DNA of 64,000 nt from Lutjanus erythropterus (lineage: Eukaryota; Chordata; Actinopteri; Lutjaniformes; Lutjanidae), in contig CM034612.1 in NCBI GenBank assembly GCA_020091685.1, positions 24,017,158-24,081,157 of the forward strand. Direction: 5' to 3'. The position numbers were made by a program, and so were the translations under genes. The first letter of the stretch is position 1. Every line of letters starts with the position of its first letter. Below, in pieces: positions 1-10,700 of this stretch. Under the pieces are notes generated by a model that saw only the letters and a program-made list of their open reading frames with translations, had not been told where the DNA came from and ran no database searches.

Positions 1-26
1 ATTAATTTAACCTTTTCTGTTTCCAG

Positions 27-2582
27 ACATCTACGTCTGTATGATCTCCTTTGCTCACAACGTGGCAGCAGATGGTGCGTACATCGCCATCGTCAGCACC
101 ACGGTGGAGACAAACGACCCCGAGGGTGAGATCAAACCGGCCCTGGACCTACTGGTGCCCATCGAGCAGAAGTTTGTCAGCATTAGTGACATGTACGAAC
201 CCAGTGACATGGGCACTGACAGCCAGGTATGAACATAAAGGACCATACCGCTTTTGTTGCTTGTTTTAATGCATTTACATCACATCAGGTGCATTTCGCA
301 TAACTGGCCGTTATTCATTATTCTTCTTTTAACCGTTTGAGCAGCCAGAACTTGTTTGAGACACATAGACGACAAAGTGAACATCTCATGCTGTATACTT
401 GCTCAGAGTTTGAGCCATTCAGGTGTAACTCACAATGATATTGTAGTCACTTTAATCAAGATTTGTGGAGCTTTCAGTGCTGTGCAGCAGCTTGTCTGGA
501 CAATCTGTGAAATTAGCTAAGACTGAGAATTGTCAGCAGGATAAATTTAGATGATCACTAATTTCTTACACTATAAAGGGACAGTTCACCCTAAAATCAA
601 AAATAATGGAATGTAATGGAACTTGGCTTGTGGTGCTCAATGCTCAAAAAAAAAAACAAAGAAAAGAAGTATTAGTATAATGTAATATCATATAAGTATA
701 ATTATTTTAATAAGTTGTTTTAAAAAATGTACTTGTGTTAAATGTTTAAAGGAATGATGAGCTGTTCTTTTGACCAGCTCTCATAAATGGAGCCATAAGA
801 TTTGGCTCCCTTAATTTCCTGACATGTCACTCCTGTGAAACCTACTAAAAGCATAAAAATGCCCCATAAAGCTAAAAAGAAAGTCAGTGGCACAGCTCTG
901 GTTTTTCATCCACATTCTTCATTCATTGGACCTCTATGAATCTATGAATCTGCCCATTATTCCCAAGATTAATGGATAAATCTTGTAGTCTATAAAATGT
1001 TCATTACAGTTTCCCAGAAGCCAAAGGGACATCTTCAAATATCTTTGTCCAACCACAAGTCCAAACCACAAAGACTCATAAATGACAATATTTAACTAAG
1101 CAACTAATTTGCTTTCAGTTGATTAATTAACTAATCATTGCAGCTCTAAACCAATAAAATCAATTAAGTTGTGGAATGCTTTCTTTTATGGGCAAAAAGA
1201 TATTATTAATACACATGAAGAAGCTGTTTTATGGCAGCAGCACAAAACAATTAAAGGACAGGACAGTGCTGTAAAAAAACCAAAACATTGTAATTATTTT
1301 GATTGAAATCATGATATGATTAGTGTGAATGACTACTTTTGCATTACTTATTTATTTTATTTTTGCTGAAACTTGTTTTGGAGAACTGCATCTCTGCAGC
1401 ACTACAATATCTCATATTAATGCGGTTTCTCACTTTTTTTTCCTCAAAAATTGTGATTTGGTTCTGGTTCTCCGATTCGGATGTTGCATTTTTGTTTTGG
1501 ATGTTGCACTTTTGTGTTTTGATAATACTACAATTAATTGTGCAGTATTGGTCATATAAAAACAATTAAATAAAATATGCCCAAAATACCTACCACTGCA
1601 TGTAACCCACAGCAGAGCAGTGTTGTACAGCAGAGTGTCAAACAGTTTGCAGAAACAGGGATAGAAACTGTACCTTGATTTTGTAGATTTTTCATCCCAT
1701 TTGCAGTCTTCATTGTGTGTATTGGCATTTAATGTTACAGGTTCATTTGCCTCACATTTTGCTGTTATGTAAGAATGTAACATTTCTGCAGCACTGTGCT
1801 TTTCTGCTGCCAACGTGTGTTTACAGGGAAAGCTATGTCAGCAAAATGTTCTGCACAGGAAACAGTTCTGTCGTCGGTTTCCTTCCATCTGGAGGGAAAA
1901 AAGCATTCAGTTCAATAGAGAATAATTATTGTGTGAAGGCTTCAACTGCCCATTTCATTATTAATTAATCTGTCAATTTCTTGATTAATAGATAAGTTGT
2001 TTGGTCCAGGAAATGGTAGAAAATGTTGATCAGTGTCTCCAAAGCCCAAGATGATGTCCTCAAATGTCTTTTTTTGGCCACAACACAAAGATTTTCAGTT
2101 TACTATCAGAGACGAGTGAAGAAACCAGAAAATGTCCACATTTTAGAAGCTGGAATGAGAGAAATGTTACTTTTACTTAAAATATGGCACAAAACCGATT
2201 AATTGATTATTAGACTAGTTGACGATTGATTTAGTAGTTGATCAGTGATCGATTAACTGATTAATTGTTGCAGCTATAATAGTGTGTATGTAAACTTTTT
2301 CTATTTTAATATTAGTTTATATTTTTTATTGACTTAAGGCATAATTTAAGAATCAAAATATCTGTTCTAGGTTGTCAATCTTTATGTGCAGTAGAAGAAT
2401 ACTTTGAATAAAAGGCTTATTTTCCTCTCTAGATTTTCATCTCGCGTTCATATGACGCCACAACTCACTTCGAGACCACCTGCGACGACATCAAGGACAT
2501 CTACCGGAGGATGATGGGCTCAGAGTTTGACTTTGCTGAGATGGAGCGCAAGCAGCAGGACACCTTCGGCGATACAGAGTAG
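27..2582 (+). CDS. gdi2: Rab GDP dissociation inhibitor beta, C-terminal part (last two coding exons)
   Basis: Partial gene; the 5' part lies outside the window. Two exons are visible: 27-226 (acceptor TTTCCAG, entering on the last two bases of a codon, donor GTATGA) and 2433-2582 (acceptor CTCTCTAG, ending in TAG at 2580-2582). The intron between them is 2206 bp, phase 0. Joined, they encode about 116 residues. Diagnostic stretches are [32 protein letters not shown] and [16 protein letters not shown], followed by the short hydrophilic tail ending TFGDTE. The ISFAHN and IFISR wording fits vertebrate GDI2 better than GDI1, which has ISYAHN and FCSCSYD. GDI proteins extract prenylated GDP-bound Rab GTPases from membranes and keep them soluble in the cytosol for recycling. 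The exon with [12 protein letters not shown] is among the most conserved in the family. The frame is intact and nothing suggests a pseudogene. Gene identity is firm; the choice of paralogue is slightly less so. Confidence 0.95.
575..645 (+). repeat. MITE fragment, AAAGGGACAGTTCACCC terminus
   Basis: It lies in the last gdi2 intron. It begins TAAAGGGACAGTTCACCC and continues with a stretch (ACTTGGCTTGTGGTGCTC) that matches the interior of the fuller element at 19601-19920 (ACTCGGCTTGTGGTACTC). Only the left end and a little interior are present, so it is a truncated copy of that family. Confidence 0.6.
960..1150 (+). repeat. Dispersed repeat with GATTAATTAACTAATCATTGCAGCTC end
   Basis: Part of a dispersed family, also seen at 1962-2278, that carries a segment on preparing 'CAAAGACTCATAAATG'-type sequence and ends in GATTAATTAACTAATCA followed by TTGCAGCTCT. 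This copy is shortened and diverged. It lies within the last gdi2 intron and has no coding potential. Family assignment is from memory of repeats common in percomorph fish. Confidence 0.5.
1962..2278 (+). repeat. Dispersed repeat, fuller copy, GATTAATTGTTGCAGCT end
   Basis: About 315 bp in the gdi2 intron. One edge carries TTAATTAATCTGTCAATTTC and TTGATTAATAGATAAG; the other carries CGATTAACTGATTAATTGTT then GCAGCTATAAT. The ends are therefore loosely inverted TTAATC/GATTAA-rich sequences. The interior includes AGCCCAAGATGATGTCCTC and GAAACCAGAAAATG, which recall a repeat seen very often in percomorph genomes. No open frame of interest. Confidence 0.6.
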
Positions 2583-3121
2583 AGGCGACGCGCCTGCAAC
2601 ACTCCCGGTTATCAAAGACAACGCTGCCGACAACTGAAATCTTAAACTAGAAATCCTACACAAAAATGTACACACCAGTGGGCCGGCTGATTACCCAAGT
2701 ATACGGTTTGCCCACTGAGGAAGCTGATGATATATAGAGAGATATGATATAGTATTGTTGGATAGGGTTCGGGGGGGAGCTATGCTTTTTCACATCACAT
2801 TCAGATGGTTGTTGCACTAAACGAAGCCCTACATTCTTCTGCTTCATCGTGTGAAGATGTTGCATAGTCCAAAGATGCCAAATCAAATGATAATTCATAA
2901 TCAATAGTATCTCAGTGTGTATTGGGGGGAGGGGGGGTGTTCAATTTTTCTGTCATTGTATAAAAGGATTACGGAAGATATTATATAATATCTATACAGC
3001 AGTTTTTTAGTTTGCAGGTATTTTTTCATGTCAGGGTGAGAGAAGTGGCTTGGCTTTGTGTGTCTGAATGAGATCATGTGATTCACTGATTCAGGCCCAG
3101 CAAATTGTCAGATTTAGTTCA

Positions 3122-3127
3122 ATTAAA
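3122..3127 (+). terminator. Candidate polyadenylation signal of gdi2 (ATTAAA)
   Basis: ATTAAA lies 540 nt after the gdi2 stop codon and is followed within 35 nt by a GT- and T-rich stretch (TTTTTGTCTTTTTTTTTC), the usual layout of a vertebrate cleavage site. No AATAAA occurs earlier in the 3' UTR. The true cleavage position cannot be confirmed without transcript data. Confidence 0.45.
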
Positions 3128-4740
3128 GAGTGTGCGGGCTTGATATTTTTGTCTTTTTTTTTCTGTCTCATCGCCAGCACAGCCAGACGCACGCTGTAAG
3201 CCAAGCCACGCCACAAGGCCGACTGTAGTCCAGCATAAAACCACCTGAACCTGTTTTCAACAGCTTGATTTACTATAACGCATCAGAGGAGATATATTAG
3301 TTCCTGTATTATGCAAAGTGATGGATGAGCCGAGCATTAACAGCAGATTAATCGGAGCTGTGGTTGACTGTAATTGCTTAAGAAGGACCAAATGTGTACT
3401 GCAGCAGTATTGAATTGATGAGAGCCCTGTGATATCCTCTGTTGTATACAACTTTAAAAAAAAACACACACACACACATACATACACATCTCGGGCTCAA
3501 ATGATTTCTATACTGCAAAGTAAAAACAACTTTGTCAAAAACCAAAGCTGTGTTTGATTATTAATTCAGTTCACTTTCTTACATTTCAGACTCAGTGTGT
3601 GTGCAGTGAACAGTGACTGGTGAATCACATTGAGTGCTTTGGACTCACTTTGAGACCAAAGATGAACCATCCCTGAACTTTAGACAGATCGCAACAAAAT
3701 AGCTGGTTATTTATTACAGGAGTGCGCAGGGTAAAGAAAAATACATCAGTTATCATGTTACAATGTGTCTCAAAGTTTGTCATGTTTTGACTATTTTCAC
3801 ATTATTACAAAATACAAGCTTGTCACATTATAACAAGAAACTTTTGTTATAACAATACAATTTGCCTTGTTATAAAAGGAAGTTTTGTGTTACATTGTTA
3901 CACCATGTTATTACATGGCTTTGTTTAATACTCGATCCTTATTGGCCAACTACCACAATCTAAGGTCTGTTATTTCTGTAGACCAGACTGTTGTTATGGA
4001 CGCAGTTCTGATCATATACTCCAGAGAAGCAGTGAAATAATTGTGAAATCACTAAAATCATTTAAAAATGTAAATCTGTGTTAAATTATTACTTTTTGGT
4101 ACATAACCATGTGACAGGCGAGATAATGTACAATTTTTTTAGATAAATAATGATCTCTGATTTCTACTTCTCCTACTGAAGCACTGCAACGATGTCAGCC
4201 TCCCAACAGGACACTTCAATTGCAGATGCACCTCCAGCACTATGAGCAAAAACCTGACAGGACTATGGTATCTACAGCTGATGCCTGAAACTACAAAACC
4301 CTTAATTCTCTTCTGCAAGTCACACAATTCTAACAAACTCCTAAAGTCTGAGGCATCATGTTTCAAGGTAAGAAGCAGGACACAAAAAGTTTTAACAAAT
4401 ATTAAGTGTGGCAAATTATAGCAACAGCCGTTTGACACAAATTGTTAGTGTAACCACAGGTGTTACCAGTGGTGCTAATTAAGATTCCGTTACATTCATG
4501 GTCAAAGAATCAGGGTGTTGCTGTTGTGCATGTTGGCTCACTGGAAATCCTCTGCCACACTTAATGGAACGGGGCCTTAATTAGTATCACTGTATTTAGC
4601 TTACTTTTTTTTACATCAATATGGCTGCCGTGAAAAAATATGTATTTTGTGTATTCCTGTGTCGTATTATACCACAGAACTGTCATGCATAAACTTGAGA
4701 CCTCAAAAATACTTCTAAGCAGCCCTGACCTGACCTGTAA
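3128..4740. other. gdi2-asb13 intergenic stretch
   Basis: Apart from the gdi2 3' end, no exon is visible. It contains a short A-run plus (CA)n at 3455-3478 and AT-rich unique sequence. In human, from memory, the large gene TASOR2 lies between GDI2 and ASB13; nothing resembling it is present in this 2.3-kb gap. Confidence 0.6.
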
Positions 4741-4759
4741 ACTACGACTCCCACAATTC
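4741..4759 (+). promoter_or_regulatory. ZNF143/THAP11-like (SBS) motif upstream of asb13 copy 1
   Basis: ACTACGACTCCCACAATTC lies 118 bp upstream of the ATG at 4859, on the gene's strand. It resembles the vertebrate promoter motif ACTACAnnTCCCRnmATGC bound by ZNF143/THAP11, with differences at the sixth base and in the distal half. The surrounding 4790-4860 is locally GC-rich, as expected for a housekeeping-type promoter. There is no obvious TATA box. Binding is inferred only. Confidence 0.5.
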
Positions 4760-4858
4760 TCTGCTGCCTCTCCATTCGACACTAGCAGCGTCAGCTAATG
4801 TTGTGAGCGCGCTTCCTCAGCTGTAGCTCAGCGCAGGAACGTGTTACACCGGCAAAAC

Positions 4859-7057
4859 ATGGAGGTGACAGCTGCCCGCCGCTCCTTTCTTTGTGATATC
4901 GGTGAGCCCTGTTGATAAAGCTCTTAACAGCGTTACACACCAGACATGTCAGCTGCTTTGAGAATGTCAAGAATGGCGGTCGGCGTCTTGTTGACGTCTA
5001 ATCTCATTAACTCGTGCTCGTGCCCTGCTCGTGACAGTCATTTCTTGTGTCATAAAACGGCAGAGACTCACTCATGTATAGTGTGGTAGTGTCACTATGA
5101 CCGTAATATTTGCTAATAAGCGAGAGTTAAAGTAGGCTACATGTGAATATTACAAAATAGTCACTGAATTAAAGCAGTTAGATTTTATGGAGCTGAAGAA
5201 ACTATGACTTATGTAGAGGAAACAACAAACACCAGCTGTTTCCGACCATAAGTTCCCTACAATTAGATTTAAAGGGATAGTTCACCCAAAAATGAAAGTT
5301 CAGTCATTATCAACTCACACTCATGCCGGTTGAAGGTCAGGCTTAGTTTTTTAGTCCACAAAGCACTGCTGGAGTTTCACAGGAAAACTGTTGCAGAATC
5401 TCCCAAACAATGAAAGTGAATGGTGACCAGTTTTTGTAAAAGTACTGCTCATGTGTTGCTGTGTGTATAAGGCTTCTGGGCAGACCGGACTGCCCTGCAT
5501 GAAGCAGCGTCCCACGGCAGGGCCCTGCAGCTCAAACAGCTGATAGAGAGTGGAGCGTCGGTCAACATGGTGACGGTGGACAACATCACTCCGCTCCACG
5601 AAGCCTGCATACAGGCTCACCCAAACTGTGCCCGGCTGCTGCTGGAGGCTGGAGCTCAGGTGGGATAAACCTCCACAAATGATGAAATAAAATGGTCAAA
5701 TAAATTGGGAAACCTTATCATGAACAGTGGTACAAGATAATGAAACATAATGCAGAATAAATAATGCCTTTGTTAGGTCTGTGAAGCAACCTCAAAAGCT
5801 ACCACAGGTTTGAGCCAAGATCTCTCTGGACCAGTGTAATTTAAAAAAGAATCATTATTTAGATCATACAGATCTTAATGGTTTTAAGTTGGTTTAACGT
5901 GCCAGTAAGATGTGTACAATAATCTGGAGTTGTATGGTTCTTCCAGGTGGATGTACGCACCATCCATGGCAGCACTCCTCTGTGTAACGCCTGTGCCTCT
6001 GGCAGCCTGGAGTGTGTCAAGCTGCTTTTGGCGTACGGAGCCAAAGTGAACCCGTCCCTCACAGCTCTGACCGCCTCGCCGCTCCACGAGGCCTGCATAC
6101 AAGGTAACGCTTCAGCAGCAGCAATAAGTCGGGGTTAAGCCAGACGTCCTCACTCTCAGTAAAACTTTATGTCCCTCTCAGGTAATGTTGAAGTAGTGAA
6201 GTTGTTGATAGCCAGCGGAGCCCAGCTGGAGGCGTACGATGTCCACTTTGGTCCACCCCTCCACATCGCATGTGCTAAAGGACATGTGAACTGTGTCAAG
6301 GAGGTGCTTAATGCAGGTCAGCAAGAAGACTACAGGTCAAAAAGTTTGTTCAAGAATAAATCCATCCTGCTGACTGTGTGAGTTGGTATTTTTTACTGTA
6401 TGATTGTTGATTGTCAGGAGACCCTTGCTCTTTGATTCTTTGACTCCATGTTTGGTATCCAGGGTGTCTGTGGGGTCTTAAAAGTCTGAAATCCAATAAT
6501 CTGAATTTTGGGTCTTAAAATGTCTTGTCTCTTTTATAAAAGCTATGTTTGGATTGGCTGTTGTAAAAATCACTTGTGCTGTGACCGGCTTTTGTAAAAT
6601 CCCCCTGTAACTTTCTGCAGGTGCCAAGGTGAATTCAGTAAAGTTCCACGAGACAGCTTTGCACCACGCAGCGCGAGTCAACATGGTGGACATGATTGAG
6701 CTGTTGGTGGAGTTTGGAGCCAATGTGTACGCCAGCGACAACATGGGAAAAAAGCCTGTCGACTACACAACGCCTGCGTCTCCCGCTTACACCTGCCTCA
6801 CATTCTTTGAAAGTAAGTTGGTGCGCCGCTTCAAAGAGCTGTCAGCAGTCTTTTTCTTCTCTCGGTTTTGATTTTGAATTGTGATCACTTGGCTCTTCTT
6901 CTCCACAGGTAATCCTCTGAGCCTGCAGCAGCTTTGCAGGATCACTGTGAGGTTGATGCTCGGTACCAGATTCTCAGAGGTCATTGGCCAGCTGGACATA
7001 TCCCACCGTATCCACAGCTACCTCTACTACTGTGATCATCCCACATCACTTGAGTGA
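4859..7057 (+). CDS. asb13: ASB13-like ankyrin repeat and SOCS box protein, tandem copy 1 (287 aa)
   Basis: Exons: 4859-4901, 5472-5659, 5947-6103, 6182-6316, 6621-6812 and 6909-7057 (stop TGA 7055-7057); 864 nt, 287 aa, with intron phases 1,0,1,1,1. The start MEVTAARRSFLCDIG and then GFWADRTALHEAA match the ASB13 N-terminus. About six ankyrin repeats cover residues 19-213, with hallmarks TPLHEAC, TPLCNAC, SPLHEAC, PPLHIAC and TALHHAA. A SOCS box runs from about 240 to 280. Its BC box is S243-L-x3-C248-x3-V252, the canonical Elongin C contact. The Cul5 box reads L267-D-I-S270 where P is expected. ASB proteins bring substrates to Elongin B/C-Cul5-Rbx2 ubiquitin ligases in the cytosol. The last seven residues (DHPTSLE) extend beyond copy 2. 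The exon 2 acceptor (GTGTGTATAAG) is weak and a MITE fragment ends close to it. The gene follows gdi2 by 2.3 kb and precedes its duplicate by 0.7 kb. Frame and splice sites are otherwise intact. Confidence 0.93.
5271..5440 (+). repeat. MITE fragment in intron 1 of asb13 copy 1
   Basis: It starts TTAAAGGGATAGTTCACCC at about 5269 and runs to GTGAATGGTGACCAGTTTTT near 5438. The terminus, and the GTGAATGGTGACCAGTTTT segment, recur in inverted orientation in the complete element at 7122-7358. No right-hand terminus is found before exon 2 begins at 5472, so the copy is truncated about 30 bp from the splice acceptor. Confidence 0.65.
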
Positions 7058-7090
7058 CACATGGATGGACTGAAAGTTTTCACTTTGAAC

Positions 7091-7096
7091 ATTAAA
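7091..7096 (+). terminator. Candidate polyadenylation signal of asb13 copy 1 (ATTAAA)
   Basis: ATTAAA 34 nt after the stop codon, followed by CTCGCCTTGTACTCTCTTC. This would give a very short 3' UTR. No AATAAA occurs before the next gene's promoter, so either this site or an unrecognised variant downstream, inside or past the MITE at 7122-7358, must serve. Confidence 0.35.
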
Positions 7097-7121
7097 TATC
7101 TCGCCTTGTACTCTCTTCAGT

Positions 7122-7358
7122 TTAAAAGGATAGTTCTGTAAATCCTTAGCTTGGAGCTACGTTCACACTGTCTGAACTGGGTGCGTGTGGTGTGACAGTG
7201 TGTGCGTGCACAAGCAAGCGGCATGTTGAGGCTTCAGGAAACTTGATGAGCAGGATGTAGACTTTCTTTTTTTCACTGTTTTTTCAGTTTGAAAACTGGT
7301 CACCATTCACTTAATTCACTTGAATTTTCTTTTTTGGGTGAACTATCCCTTTAATATA
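7122..7358 (-). mobile_element. Complete MITE between the two asb13 genes
   Basis: About 237 bp bounded by TTTAAAAGGATAGTTCTGTA on the left and GGGTGAACTATCCCTTTAAT on the right. These ends are inverted copies of the AAAGGGATAGTTC terminus found at 575, 5271, 17337, 19601 and 19920. The right half carries AACTGGTCACCATTCACTT, the inverse of the 5271-5440 copy. There is no coding capacity. It sits 65 bp after the asb13 copy 1 stop and may form part of its 3' UTR. Confidence 0.65.
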
Positions 7359-7627
7359 GGTAAAAATGCAAATAATTGCGTTATATTTTTATTTATGTTT
7401 TACCAATATCTGTGGTACTGTAGTGTGTTACTGTCATATGTCATGTGAAAAGAAGCATCATTGAAAAGATTTTTGGGATTTTTTAGTATTTTATTTTTAG
7501 TATTGACGTCATCATTGTTGCTTAAATTGTGTACATGTCCGTGTATTGTCATATAATATTGTGTATTATATAGAATACATGCTTGTTGCGTTCCTTGGAT
7601 GTCGTGAAAAGCCTATTTGGTTGGAAC

Positions 7628-7674
7628 ACTACATATCCCGGCATGCGCGTCGGTTTCCAGGTATATCACGTGAC
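7628..7674 (+). promoter_or_regulatory. Promoter motifs of asb13 copy 2: ZNF143/THAP11-like site and E-box
   Basis: ACTACATATCCCGGCATGC (7628-7646) is a close match to the ZNF143/THAP11 consensus ACTACAnnTCCCRGMATGC. It is followed 19 bp later by the E-box TCACGTGAC (7666-7674), the form read by USF and MiT/TFE bHLH-ZIP factors. The local sequence is CpG-rich (7640-7770). The ATG is at 7780. The SBS-like site lies on the same strand, and at a similar distance, as the one before copy 1. Motif presence is direct; factor binding is inference. Confidence 0.6.
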
Positions 7675-7779
7675 TCGCGCCGCATGTAAACATTAGCAGG
7701 ACGCGGCTGTTTACAAACATCTCGTGTGCACTCTCTGCGTTAACGTTGTTCACTCCGCGCGGAGACAAACAGACGGAGG

Positions 7780-10700
7780 ATGGAGATAGAAAATTCTCGG
7801 CCGTATTTCTTCGGAGACATCGGTGAGTTTGAGGAAAAGACATGGCCGGTGAGACGGTCTCCTTTTCGGATACTGACCCGGTTTGACGTCGGCTTGGCGT
7901 GTACGGTAGCTCTGCCAGCTGGCTGCTAATAAGCTAGCAACCGGCATGTTTACTGTAGCTAGCTGTTAGCAGCAGCTGTGTTATATGTATTGTAACTTCA
8001 TATTGCTGCTGTTAGCTTCTGTTCAGGCTTTTTACATCACAGCCGGTGTGTATAAATAGCTTTTGACAAAAAACTATGGAAACCTCGAGTAATGTGAGGT
8101 AATTACCGAGAATTATCGAGTTATTACTCAATATATATTTGTGGCCACTTAAAATAAAAACTATAGGTTAGCTGTAAAGCTATGTCAAGCATGATGTAAA
8201 GTGTTATGTAAACTAGCTGAAATCATTCTCCTCCTCACTCCACAGTATTATAGACATAGTATATGTCCATAGACATTTACTAGACATTGCATTACATTAT
8301 GCCTCTTGCTCTCAGTGTTGCTTCGATGAGAGACAATAATTTCTATAATAATATATTATAGCTAGTGCCATGTGCATACTGTATATAATTTATTGCAACT
8401 AAGGCTGAATAATTAATTGAAATATCGAAATTGCAGTATGGCCAAGTGCAACATCTAAATGTCAAGAGCTGCAATTTTATGGTAAAATGTGTCACAACAT
8501 ACTGTTATAAATGAAGCATTGTGGTGTTAAAGAGAGGTCCCGGCCTACAAATCATATATGTGCTTATTTTTATTTCATGCTTGTTTGGTACAGACCCCAG
8601 CCATTATATTTTTTTCCAGTGAAAAAATGCCAAAATGCATTGTGTGCTTTACATTACAACAAGACAGTTACAGCACAATTAATAATAGATTATATTTAAT
8701 AAGAATTGCAAATTGGGATTATTTTCATTGTCGACTATTTTCTCGATTACTCTTGTAGTTGTGTGGTTCTCATTCTCATTCTGAATTTGATGCCTGCAAT
8801 ACATTCCAAAGAAGTTTGGACAGGAGCAACAAGAGACTGGGAATGTTATGGAAAGCTCAAAAAACACCTGTTTGGAATAAAAAAAAACTACATGGGCAAA
8901 TAGTCCAACAATTTAATTACATTACTCAACATATAATTGCCAAGAGTTTATGAATTTCACCATCTACATTCCATAAAATCATTGAATGATTCAGAGAATC
9001 CAGAGAAATCTCTGCATATAAGGGGCAAGACTGAAAACCAACATTAAATCCCTGTGACCTTTGACCCCTCAGGCAGCACTGCATTAAAAACCGACATGGA
9101 CTCAGGAACACTTTGGAACGCTGCTGTCAGAAAACACATTTCAAAATGTTTTTGGAAATCGTGGACATTGTGTCCTCTGTGCTAAATTTACAGTTTTTAC
9201 CTGTTATTACCTGTGTCTTGACATACAGTGTGTTATGTTGTGACCTGTTGTCCCCTGCAGGCTGCTGGTCAGAGAGAACAGAGGTTCACAAGGCAGCGTC
9301 TCTCGGCCAGGCTTCTCAGCTGCGAGAACTCATCCAGAGCGGAGCTTCAGTCAATATGGTAGCGGTGGACTCCATCACACCGCTGCACGAGGCCTGTCTC
9401 AGAGGACAGGCCCAGTGTGTCCAGCTGCTGCTGGACGCTGGAGCTCAGGTGATCTGCCACATCATGGCTGACACTTCTAAAAAACAGCTACCTTTTCGAT
9501 ACTTGATCTGTAAATTTCCTGCACAGTTCTTAGATTTCATGTATTACAAATATTCAATCATGCCTTGATTATATTGCAAAGAACAAAATAAAAACTAAAT
9601 GTAGGGAAAAGAAAGAAAACTATAGAAAGACATAAAAGTTATTGGACAAACTGAGTAAAAGAGGAGGTTGACGTACTTCAGTATATGTAATCCTGTGTCA
9701 CATCATGTCAGGTGGATGCGAGGAACGTAGACGGGAGCACCCCGTTGTGTGATGCCTGTTCAGCTGGTAGTTTGGAGTGTGTGAGGCTCCTGCTGGAGCA
9801 CGGCGCCAAGGCCAACCCTGCCCTCACCTCGCGCACAGCCTCGCCCCTCCACGAGGCCTGCATGGGAGGTGAGTGCCTCACCTGTTTAAACCCCACTTTA
9901 ATCTTTATAAACAAACTTAAAAGGCTCTATTCACTGTCATTGTTCAGGAAACTCAGACTGTGTGAAGCTCCTGATCTCCATGGATGCTTGTCTGGAGGCG
10001 TACGACCTGTACTACGGGACCCCGCTGCATGTGGCGTGTATGAACGAGCACACAGAGTGTGTTAAAGTGCTGCTGAATGCAGGTGAGTCAGTGCAGAGCA
10101 GGATGGAGAAATGCACCCAACCAGATGTTGCATGGCTTTAAATTCAGCTCTGGTTTGTTTCTTGACTGCTCTCAGAGTTTTGAGGTCATGTTTTAAATGT
10201 GGTAAGATGATGATGATGATGATGATGGGTGTCTGGATTCCAGTGTTGTGTCACTTGAGGACAGGTTAGCTGGCCTGTAATAATACCCCCTGCTACCTCA
10301 TCTGAACCTGTGGCACCAGACACCAAGTGTGAATGTGGCAATACCTGCATATTTCTCTTTACTTTATTTGTTTATTTGATTGAACAGCTCATGAACATCA
10401 GTATAAAAATAGAAGATGTAAACAGAAGGATTTTAGCAAGAATGCTAATTTACATCCATCGTCCCCAGGCAAGAAACAAAAACAGACAGAACAGACATTA
10501 GACAATCAACAGATACAAATATACAATACACAAGTAGAAAAAGACCAAATACATTGTGCAACACGCTAAGTTAAAAGTGATCACTGTTTGCCTTAAACGC
10601 ACAATATGTAAAACAACAATAACAAAAGAAGTAGCGTAGAATCATGGGAGTTGTTATCTTCACTTTTAAAAAACCGCCATAGTTGATGAAAATCTATCTG

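Noticed and set aside
4816..4835. CAGCTGTAGCTCAGCGCAGG as a tRNA A/B-box-like sequence
   Set aside because: No D-arm, anticodon or T-arm follows; it lies in the asb13 copy 1 promoter or 5' UTR.
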